A DNA stretch of 10,835 nucleotides from Betaproteobacteria bacterium. Its GTDB lineage: Bacteria; Pseudomonadota; Gammaproteobacteria; Burkholderiales; SG8-41. The notes beneath the pieces are model-generated. The model was not told where the DNA came from. It made no database searches and saw only the letters and a program-made list of their open reading frames with translations. The translations under genes and the position numbers were made by a program. Location of the stretch: contig JAIOOZ010000549.1 of NCBI GenBank assembly GCA_021414185.1, positions 1-10,835 of the forward strand. The letters run 5' to 3'. Of this stretch, positions 1 to 5,650 are shown in pieces (the stretch's first letter is position 1; every line of letters begins with the position of its first letter).

Positions 1-1
1 C

Positions 2-673
2 ATACGCGGCGCGCCGCGCGATGCACTCGTCGCCGACATCACACCGCCGGAGATCCGCGGCGCGGCGTACGGATTGCGGCAGTCACTCGATACGGTAGGC
101 GCGTTCGCGGGGCCGCTCCTCGGCATCGCGTTGATGATCGTATTTGCAGGCGACTTCCGGACGGTCTTCTGGTTCGCGGTGATCCCGGCGTTTTTGTGTG
201 TCGCGCTGCTGATTGCCGGCGTGCGCGAGCCGGTTGCACCCGTGCGCGACGGCAAAGCGGGAACGCCGATCCACTGGCGGACGCTTAAAGAATTGAGCCG
301 CGACTATTGGTGGGTGGTGATCATCGGCGGCATCTTCACGCTCGCCCGCTTCAGCGAGGCGTTCCTCATCCTGCGCGCCAGAGATTTCGGCTTGCCGGAT
401 ACGTATGCGCCGGCGGTGCTGATCGTCATGAATGTCGTATATGCGCTTACCGCTTATCCCGCTGGCCGGCTCGCCGATCGCATGAGCCATCGCGCGCTGC
501 TGATCGCCGGTCTTGCGCTATTGATCGCAGCCGACCTCGCCGCGATGCTGTGCGCAAGCGTGCTCGCGGGATTGTTGTGGGATGCGTTCGGCCCCGCGAT
601 TACGTTTTATGCGGGCGCCGCGATTTCCGCTGCGGCGCTGATACTGCTGGCGGCGAAGAAAAGTCCGGAATGA
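2..673 (+). CDS. MFS transporter, C-terminal part (5' end outside window), possibly internally deleted
   Basis: This is the last 223 codons of a major facilitator superfamily permease; the frame is open to the window edge, so the start lies upstream. The first residues (RGAPRDALVADITPPEIRG, then GLRQSLDTVGAFAGP) match the loop and helix around TM4-TM5 of MFS drug/metabolite exporters. Hydrophobic helices follow for TM5-TM6, a basic central loop, TM7 (YWWVVIIGGIFTLARFSEAF), TM8 with the AYPAGRLADR loop signature, and TM9. The protein then passes from the end of TM9 (LIAADLAAML) almost directly into what looks like the end of TM11 (ASVLAGLLWDAFGP) and TM12. About 50 residues normally present there, including the second-half copy of the ADxxPxxxRGxAxG loop, seem absent. 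The frame is intact to TGA at 671-673. The substrate cannot be predicted. A TTG at 74 would be a spurious internal start, because homologous sequence continues upstream of it. Confidence 0.85.
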   Translation: MRGAPRDALVADITPPEIRGAAYGLRQSLDTVGAFAGPLLGIALMIVFAGDFRTVFWFAVIPAFLCVALLIAGVREPVAPVRDGKAGTPIHWRTLKELSRDYWWVVIIGGIFTLARFSEAFLILRARDFGLPDTYAPAVLIVMNVVYALTAYPAGRLADRMSHRALLIAGLALLIAADLAAMLCASVLAGLLWDAFGPAITFYAGAAISAAALILLAAKKSPE

Positions 674-780
674 GCAGCCGGGGATCAAGCTGCGACGGGC
701 AAGCGGCCGCAGGTTTGTTTAATCGCGGCGTTTCGAATAGGTTCGAAGGTTCGGGTTTGCGACCAGCGGTGTACGCTTGC

Positions 781-808
781 AGACAAAAGGCACTACTGCC
801 TGTCTTTT
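781..808 (+). terminator. Possible weak intrinsic terminator after the MFS gene
   Basis: The arms AGACA (781-785) and TGTCT (801-805), plus GGCA (789-792) and TGCC (797-800), pair around a CTAC loop, with three bulged A residues on the 5' side. A run of four T residues (805-808) ends the element and overlaps the last stem base. It lies about 110 bp after the MFS stop and upstream of the GNAT gene. The stem is short and bulged, so this is only a candidate. Confidence 0.3.
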
Positions 809-821
809 CGCGCTGCTTTTT

Positions 822-830
822 TGCTACGAT
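822..830 (+). promoter_or_regulatory. Candidate extended -10 promoter for the GNAT gene
   Basis: TGCTACGAT at 822-830 fits an extended -10 element (TGn followed by TACGAT, 4 of 6 consensus bases). No convincing -35 is seen at 16-18 bp. Transcription would start near 837, leaving a leader of about 32 nt that contains the purine-rich ribosome binding site. Further upstream, 732-755 holds two TTCGAA palindromes 10 bp apart followed by TTCGGG. These could be an operator, but nothing supports that beyond the spacing. Confidence 0.3.
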
Positions 831-868
831 TGCGGCTTGGAGTGAGGGGGGAGAGGCAAAGGTCATGA

Positions 869-1594
869 ATGAGGCACGATACCAATGAATTAGGTCAGCC
901 GGTGGGTGTAGTTATCCCCGACTGGAAGCCACCGCAACCGCCCGCGCGTGCACCCATAGAAGGGCGTTATTGCATACTTGAACCGCTCGATGCAGCTGCT
1001 CACGCGGAAACTCTGCACGCCGCCAATATTCTGGATACCGACGGCGGCATGTGGACGTACATGGCCTACGGGCCGTTCGAATCGCCGGAAATTTATCGCA
1101 AGTGGGTCGACAGCGTTGCCGGCGGCAAGGACCCGATGTTTTTCGCGATTGTCGACCGCGCAACCGGCAAGGCGGCCGGAGTCGCGAGCTTCCTGCGCAT
1201 TGATCCGGCCGGCGGCTGCATCGAGGTCGGCCATCTTGCGTTCTCGCCGCTATTGCAGCACAAATCGGCGGCGACCGAGGCGATGTACCTGATGATGGAG
1301 CTGGCATTCACGCTTGGCTACCGGCGTTACGAGTGGAAGTGCAACGCGCTCAACAAGCCTTCGCGCACTGCCGCGCAGCGCTTTGGATTTTCGTACGAAG
1401 GAATCTTCCGCCAGGCGACGGTCGTCAAAGGCCGCAATCGCGATACCGCCTGGTATTCGATTGTTGATTCGGAGTGGCCGGCGCTTAAGGCCGCGTACCA
1501 GGCCTGGCTCGCGCCGGGAAATTTCAATGTGCTCGGCAAGCAGCGTATGCGGCTGTCGTCGCTGACCGGGCCGTTGTTGAAGCAACGCGGGTAG
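869..1594 (+). CDS. GNAT family N-acetyltransferase (RimJ/RimL-like)
   Basis: This 241-residue cytoplasmic protein should transfer an acetyl group from acetyl-CoA to an amine; the substrate is unknown. The GNAT fold spans about residues 32-200. It starts with a strand reading GRYCILEPLD, has a central VGHLAFSPLLQ strand (120-130) and the AATEAMYLMMELAF helix (134-147) of the acetyl-CoA site, then YEWKCNALNKPS (154-165) and AAQRFGFSYEGIFRQ (168-182). The last two stretches are typical of the RimJ/RimL-like branch. That branch often lacks the classical RxxGxG/A loop, and here the position reads LLQHKSAA. The chosen ATG at 869 follows purine-rich sequence (GGGGGGAGAGG and AAAGG); an ATG at 865 is in another frame and stops quickly. 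The gene appears monocistronic, facing the - strand unit. About 40 residues after the domain look like an ordinary basic tail. Confidence 0.88.
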   Translation: MRHDTNELGQPVGVVIPDWKPPQPPARAPIEGRYCILEPLDAAAHAETLHAANILDTDGGMWTYMAYGPFESPEIYRKWVDSVAGGKDPMFFAIVDRATGKAAGVASFLRIDPAGGCIEVGHLAFSPLLQHKSAATEAMYLMMELAFTLGYRRYEWKCNALNKPSRTAAQRFGFSYEGIFRQATVVKGRNRDTAWYSIVDSEWPALKAAYQAWLAPGNFNVLGKQRMRLSSLTGPLLKQRG

Positions 1595-1604
1595 CTTTTG
1601 AGGC

Positions 1605-1664
1605 GTGAAAGGGTGAAGCAGTGAAGGGTGAAGGCGTGAACTTCACTCATTCACGTATTCACCC
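1605..1664. repeat. Phased GTGAA / TTCAC inverted array between convergent genes
   Basis: GTGAA starts at 1605, 1613, 1621, 1628 and 1636 (spacing 8, 8, 7, 8). Its complement TTCAC then starts at 1642, 1650 and 1658 (spacing 8, 8). The inner part folds into a hairpin: GGGTGAA (1626-1632) pairs with TTCACCC (1658-1664), and CGTGAA (1635-1640) pairs with TTCACG (1650-1655), leaving a 9-nt loop. It sits 10 bp after the GNAT stop and 7 bp before the stop of the convergent small gene. It could act as a bidirectional transcription end or mRNA-stabilising structure. There is no T-run, so it is not a classical intrinsic terminator. Confidence 0.75.
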
Positions 1665-1671
1665 GAATAAA

Positions 1672-1950
1672 TCAGCGCATCGGCCCGAGGATGATGATCA
1701 GCTTCGGCGCGTTCATCCGTTCGGCCGCTTGCTGGGACGTCAGCACCGTCCCCCGCGGCATCTCAGCGGCGGTGTATATCGGCGCGCGAGCATTGCCCGG
1801 CGGGTAGGAAATATCCATCGGGGGCTTGGTGCCGATGGTGTACTGGTTGTTGGCGCCGATGACTTCATAAGTCCAGACTGACTGGGCGCTGGCGCCTAGG
1901 GCCCAACTGGCCAGCACCAAGCATGAAAGCAGACGCATTGATTTTTTCAT
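1672..1950 (-). CDS. Small exported protein of unknown function
   Basis: The protein has 92 residues and I do not recognise a family. It begins with a clear Sec signal peptide: MKKSMR, a hydrophobic core (LLSCLVLASWALG), and an ASA|QS signal peptidase I site after residue 22. C10 lies inside the hydrophobic core and is not a lipobox. The mature ~70 residues are proline-rich and probably periplasmic or extracellular (WTYEVIGANNQYTIGTKPP, then PGNARAPIYTAAEMPRGTVL), ending in a short hydrophobic stretch (LIIILGPMR). The frame is open further upstream to 2049, but the ATG at 1950 is preferred. It is preceded by GGGAG at a good distance (AGTGGGAGCCTT then ATG), and starting there puts the signal peptide at the N-terminus. 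The gene is last in a same-strand run of four and may be co-transcribed, although a 124-bp gap leaves room for its own promoter. Confidence 0.7.
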   Translation of the reverse strand: MKKSMRLLSCLVLASWALGASAQSVWTYEVIGANNQYTIGTKPPMDISYPPGNARAPIYTAAEMPRGTVLTSQQAAERMNAPKLIIILGPMR

Positions 1951-1969
1951 AAGGCTCCCACTTCTCTTA

Positions 1970-1987
1970 TACGCGTTCAGACGCGTA
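1970..1987. promoter_or_regulatory. Perfect inverted repeat upstream of the small exported protein gene
   Basis: TACGCGT (1970-1976) and ACGCGTA (1981-1987) form a perfect 7-bp inverted repeat with a 4-bp spacer. It lies about 20 bp upstream of the start codon and just before the ribosome binding site. The dyad and position suit a repressor operator or a small leader hairpin. A TATAAG on the - strand overlaps its edge, but it is too near the ATG to serve as a useful -10. No regulator is identifiable. Confidence 0.35.
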
Positions 1988-2074
1988 CACGCATGGATAT
2001 CGTCTCGATTTTGGGGGTTTCCGCCTGTTTCCTCTGTTCGCTGGCCCACATAGGCACTCTAAGCGCTTTTTTCG

Positions 2075-3466
2075 TCAGGCGGACGGAGCCGAAAATGCAA
2101 GTGCCCGCCGCTTGAACAGGTCTTCGCGACGCGCGTAGGCGGGGCTTAATAACTGCGCATCGACGCGAACGTTGAGCGACTCCTGCGCGAGGGCTGTCTT
2201 GTCGCTCGACGAAAACTGGAACAAGTGTTCATAACTTTCCACCGCGGACGCCAGGAGCCACGCGCTTAAATCCGGCCCGGGATCGAGCGACTCCTGATAA
2301 GGCCACGGCGGCAGAAACGGTTCCGCGAAAGCCTGCTCGCCCTGCGCGGGGATCGCGCTCACCAGCCGGCGGCTCGCCGCGACGGCTTCCGCGCGCCGGC
2401 CGTACGCCGCGGCGACGCGAACGAATGAAGCGCCGCGGCCGGCAGTGAAATTGGATTCGATCAATCCACGCAGTTTCAAGTACGCCTGCTCGAGCGCCCA
2501 GTAACGGGCAGTTGCGCTGTTCGCCTTGTCGCCGGCAGCGAAGAACCAGCGCAGCGCGTCAAGATAGGTCCCGTTTTCACTTTCACGCGGTGCGCTTTCA
2601 GCAAGGGTGCGCCATTGTTGCGCGCGGCTTTGGGCAAAAGGCTGCGCAAACAGCGGTTCCAGCCCCGGCTCGCGTTCGAAACGCGGCGCTTTATCCGCGG
2701 GGGCGGGGATGAGATGTCCCGATGCTGCAAGGCGCTGAGCGCGCGGCGGACGGCAGGCAAAGATATTGAGCTGGTAGGCGTCGGGCTCTTCGGATTCGTA
2801 AAACGGCGCAAGCACGTTGATGCCGGGCACCAGACGATACGTGTCGTAACCGTGGCGCAGCAGCGGCGCGAAAATATCCGTGTTGAATTTCCTGTCGCCC
2901 CAGAACTCGATCATCAAGAGCGGCGATTCGCGCGCGAGAAATCCGGCGGCGCCTTGGAGCACATTGGATTCTTCGCCTTCGACATCGATTTTCATGAAAT
3001 CAACGCCGGCGATTCCGCGCTCCGCCGCAAGGCTGTCGAGCGACCTCACGCCCACCGCGGCGGACGCGTCGTCGCGCACGAGGCGGCGCAATTCCGGCGT
3101 GATGCCCGTTTGCAGGAAGCCGCTGCCGTCGGCGCGCGACAGCGCGCAGCGTATCAGTTCGACTTGGGAAAATCCGTTCGTGGCTATGCTGCGCGCGAGA
3201 TAACCCGCGGCTTGCTCGCCGGGTTCGACCGCCCACACGCGTCCGCCCGCGCCAACGCAGCGCGCAAGAGCAAGCGTGTAGACGCCGAAATTGGCTCCCG
3301 CATCGATGGCGCGCATCCCGGGTTGCATGGCCGCGCGCAGAAAGCGGATCTCGTCTTCGAACCAGTCCTGCTGTTCGAGCAATACGTAAGTGGATGTAAT
3401 GCGCAGATCGTCGGGAACGACGATGCGGACGCCATCCGGCATCGCCAGCGTCAAATCTTCGGACAT
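2075..3466 (-). CDS. FkbM family SAM-dependent methyltransferase with long C-terminal extension
   Basis: The protein has 463 residues. Residues about 25-240 form the FkbM methyltransferase domain: the SAM-binding glycine loop AIDAGANFGVYTLALAR (53-69), an acidic residue at the end of the next strand (WAVEPGE, E81), and the FkbM hallmark FMKIDVEGEE (157-166), followed by LLMIEFWGD. FkbM enzymes usually O-methylate sugars or polyketide-type hydroxyls, often on surface glycans; the substrate here is unknown. Most family members have about 230-280 residues. Here about 220 extra, mostly helical and alanine-rich residues follow (roughly 242-463); I recognise no domain in them, and a degenerate TPR-like helical repeat is possible. 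The ATG at 3466 lies 10 bp after the stop of the upstream Bug gene, which indicates one transcript. The nearest GGGAG is inside the end of that gene, so translation may be coupled. Confidence 0.85.
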   Translation of the reverse strand: MSEDLTLAMPDGVRIVVPDDLRITSTYVLLEQQDWFEDEIRFLRAAMQPGMRAIDAGANFGVYTLALARCVGAGGRVWAVEPGEQAAGYLARSIATNGFSQVELIRCALSRADGSGFLQTGITPELRRLVRDDASAAVGVRSLDSLAAERGIAGVDFMKIDVEGEESNVLQGAAGFLARESPLLMIEFWGDRKFNTDIFAPLLRHGYDTYRLVPGINVLAPFYESEEPDAYQLNIFACRPPRAQRLAASGHLIPAPADKAPRFEREPGLEPLFAQPFAQSRAQQWRTLAESAPRESENGTYLDALRWFFAAGDKANSATARYWALEQAYLKLRGLIESNFTAGRGASFVRVAAAYGRRAEAVAASRRLVSAIPAQGEQAFAEPFLPPWPYQESLDPGPDLSAWLLASAVESYEHLFQFSSSDKTALAQESLNVRVDAQLLSPAYARREDLFKRRALAFSAPSA

Positions 3467-3476
3467 CAGGCGGTTC

Positions 3477-4448
3477 TCACTCTCCCTTGATTCCCGCCGC
3501 CTTGATCACTTCGATCCACTTGGCGGTTTCGGACACCATCAGCTTGCCGAAATCGGCGGTGCTCATCTTGGACGGCGCGCCGCCCTGTTCGTCGAGTCTC
3601 TTCACGAATCCCGGGGAATCGAGCGTGTTGATCGTTTCGGCGTGCAAGCGCGCGATCGTCGCGGCAGGCGTCGCGGGCGGCGCGAAGAGTCCCCACCAGA
3701 TATAGGTTTCATAGCCGGGCACCGTCTCGCTGATCGTCGCCACGTTGGGCAGATTGGCGTTGCGTTTGGTGCCGCCCACGCCGAGCAGCTTCAGGCGCCC
3801 GCTCTGGATAAACGGCATCACGGTGACGAGCGCACCGAGATAGATTTGCGTGTGGCCGGCGACGACGTCGGCGATCGCCGGGCCGCCGCCTTTGAACGGC
3901 ACGTGGACCATGTTGACGCCGGTTTTCAATTTGAGCAATTCCGTATTCATGTGCGGAAATCCGCCGATGCCCGACGACGCATAGTTGAGTTCGCCCGGCC
4001 GTGCGCGCGCGAGCGCGATCAGTTCCTTGACTGATTTGACCGGCAGCGCGGGATGCACGGCGAGCGCACTTTCGCCCAGGCCGATCAGCGCGACCGGCGC
4101 GAACGACTTCACGATATCGACGGGCACTTCCTGCTTGTCGATCAGATATCCGTACGCCGTCGACGTCAGCATCAACGTGTAGCCGTCGGGCGGCGCGGCG
4201 GTTGCGATCTGCATGCCGACGATGCCGCCGGCGCCTGAGCGATTGTCGATGATCACCTGCTGTTTGAGACGTGTCGTGAGCTCGACGGCCAGCAGGCGGC
4301 CCACGATGTCGGTGCTGCCGCCGGGCGGCCAGGGGATGAGGATGCGTACCGGTTTTTCCGGCCAGGTCGCGGCGCCCGCGAGCGGGATGAGGGCGATCGA
4401 TACGAGCAGCAGCGCGAAGGGACTGAAGGAACGCAAGTTGATACTCAT
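3477..4448 (-). CDS. Bug family (TctC-like) tripartite tricarboxylate transporter substrate-binding protein
   Basis: This 323-residue periplasmic solute-binding protein has normal family length. A signal peptide occupies residues 1-26 or so (hydrophobic FALLLVSIALIPLAGA, then ATWPEKP). Family signatures are intact: RILIPWPPGGSTDIVGR near the mature N-terminus (D47, R51), IDNRSGAGGIVG (68-78), PPDGYTLMLTS (86-95), then NYASSGIGG, HVPFKGGGPAIADVVAGH and the late NLPNVATISETVPGYE. Bug proteins bind carboxylates or similar small molecules and in some cases pass them to TctAB-type membrane subunits. None are encoded here, so this is an orphan binding protein whose ligand is unknown. The ATG at 4448 is preceded by GAGGAG with only 3 nt between. 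It follows the other Bug gene by 95 bp and is tightly linked to the FkbM gene downstream. Confidence 0.93.
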   Translation of the reverse strand: MSINLRSFSPFALLLVSIALIPLAGAATWPEKPVRILIPWPPGGSTDIVGRLLAVELTTRLKQQVIIDNRSGAGGIVGMQIATAAPPDGYTLMLTSTAYGYLIDKQEVPVDIVKSFAPVALIGLGESALAVHPALPVKSVKELIALARARPGELNYASSGIGGFPHMNTELLKLKTGVNMVHVPFKGGGPAIADVVAGHTQIYLGALVTVMPFIQSGRLKLLGVGGTKRNANLPNVATISETVPGYETYIWWGLFAPPATPAATIARLHAETINTLDSPGFVKRLDEQGGAPSKMSTADFGKLMVSETAKWIEVIKAAGIKGE

Positions 4449-4517
4449 GATCTCCTCATGAAGTTACCGGCCCGAACACCAGTGTAATACGCAAACAGAT
4501 TGCCGCGGCCAGCTACG

Positions 4518-4541
4518 CGCCGGCAGTGTGTCTTGCCGGCG
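4518..4541. terminator. Hairpin just after the upstream Bug gene
   Basis: CGCCGGCA (4518-4525) and TGCCGGCG (4534-4541) form an 8-bp GC-rich stem with an 8-nt loop, directly after the stop codon of the gene at 4544-5509. On the - strand no T-run follows, so it may be a Rho-dependent end, a partial attenuator or a 3' mRNA stabiliser between the two Bug genes rather than a strong terminator. Confidence 0.4.
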
Positions 4542-4543
4542 AT

Positions 4544-5509
4544 TCAATCGAGTTCGACGCCGGCCGTCTTTACGATGCGGCGATATTTCTCCTGCGCAGC
4601 ATTGACCTCGACGCCGAACTCCTGGGGCGAACTGCCGACCATTTCGTACGTTTGCTCGGTGAGGATTTTCGCGACTGCGGGATCGCGTACCACCGCGGCA
4701 AGTTCGCGCGCCAGCCGCTCGACGGCGGCTGCCGGCGTGCCGCTGCGCACCCACACGCCTATCATCGGATCTGCGCTGATGCCGGGGAAAGTTTCGCTGA
4801 TTGTCGGCAGATTGGGCGCGATTTTTGACCGGCTGGAGCTGGCGAGCGCGATCATCTTGATGCGGCCGGCCTTCGCGGCATCGAGCGCGGGGCCAAGGTC
4901 GTCGAACGCAAGATCGACTTGCCGCATCACGACGTCGTTGCGCGCGGCGGACGCGCCGCGATACGGCACATGCAGCAGGTCGGCTTTGGTTTCGATATTG
5001 AGCATTTCACCGACGAGGCGGCTGGTGGTGCCGCTGCCGGAACTGCCGAAACTCGTCAGGCCCTGGTTGTCGCGCGCGAGCGTAATCACGCTCTTGATGT
5101 CGTTCGCGGGATAACGCGGGCTTGCGATCAGCACGATATAGCCGCGCACGAGCTGGCTGACGGGAATGAAGTCCTTCAGCGGATCGTACGGTACCTTGAC
5201 GAGTTCGCTGCTGATCAGCAGCGATTCGCTGGTGAGCAATACCGTGTAACCATCGGCCGGGGCCTGCGCCACGATGGTGGCGCCCGTGGTGCCGCTCAAG
5301 CCCGGTTTGTATTCGATGAAGACGCGCTGGCCCAGCCGCTGCGACAGCCGCGAGTTGATCGCTTCCGCCACCTGGCCGAGCGAGCCGCCCGCCTGGAACG
5401 GGATGATCATGCGGATGGATTTGGCGGGATAGTCCTGCGCGCCGGCTAAGGCGGCCGCAAACAGCAACCCGGCCGCGGCGCAGCGCGTAAAAAAGCGAAT
5501 TGGGTACAC
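4544..5509 (-). CDS. Divergent Bug family (TctC-like) substrate-binding protein, GTG start
   Basis: The protein has 321 residues from the GTG at 5509. The frame stays open to 5917, but that part overlaps the divergent metalloprotease gene. The GTG is chosen because GGGAG stands 5 nt upstream and because it gives a proper signal peptide (YPIRFFTRC, core AAAGLLFAAALAGA, cleavage before QDYP). Bug features are recognisable: SIRMIIPFQAGGS (31-43), APADGYTVLLTSESLL (83-98), FGSSGSGTTSRLVGEML, HVPYRGASAARNDVV and LPTISETFPG. Two normally conserved spots differ. The GGSTDxxxR loop reads GGSLGQVAE, so the Asp and Arg are replaced by Gly and Glu. The NRxGAGG motif reads YKPGLSG. Ligand preference may therefore differ from that of the neighbouring Bug protein. 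It is probably the first gene of the - strand unit and is divergent from the protease-adaptor gene. Confidence 0.9.
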   Translation of the reverse strand: MYPIRFFTRCAAAGLLFAAALAGAQDYPAKSIRMIIPFQAGGSLGQVAEAINSRLSQRLGQRVFIEYKPGLSGTTGATIVAQAPADGYTVLLTSESLLISSELVKVPYDPLKDFIPVSQLVRGYIVLIASPRYPANDIKSVITLARDNQGLTSFGSSGSGTTSRLVGEMLNIETKADLLHVPYRGASAARNDVVMRQVDLAFDDLGPALDAAKAGRIKMIALASSSRSKIAPNLPTISETFPGISADPMIGVWVRSGTPAAAVERLARELAAVVRDPAVAKILTEQTYEMVGSSPQEFGVEVNAAQEKYRRIVKTAGVELD

Positions 5510-5564
5510 AGCGACTCCCGGGGGATTATCTGACGGTCTATCGCCGGATGGAGACGACCAACCG

Positions 5565-5570
5565 ATTATA
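5565..5570 (-). promoter_or_regulatory. Candidate -10 box for the Bug/FkbM unit
   Basis: On the - strand a perfect TATAAT lies at 5570-5565, inside the 141-bp divergent gap (5510-5650). Transcription would start near 5557, giving a leader of about 48 nt before the GTG at 5509. No good -35 hexamer is seen at 15-19 bp, so an activator may be needed or the match may be chance. For the + strand gene, GATAAT at 5613-5618 is the only -10-like hexamer, also without a -35. Confidence 0.35.
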
Positions 5571-5650
5571 TACCTGCATGTTTGCCGATTGCGCGACGAG
5601 GCGGCGATTGTGGATAATGCGCGCTCTGCCACAGCAACCCCATCCCCGCG

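Noticed and set aside
1951..2049. Earlier ATG for the small exported protein
   Set aside because: It would put 33 polar residues before the signal peptide, and ATG 1950 has GGGAG upstream.
2050..2074. T-run after AAGCGC near the end of the FkbM gene as a terminator
   Set aside because: AAGCGCTT is a self-palindrome without loop space. The T-run is on the + strand, whereas the adjacent genes are on the - strand.
2615..3490. 291-codon + strand frame opposite the FkbM gene
   Set aside because: It is antisense to clear methyltransferase motifs, with biased shadow-type composition.
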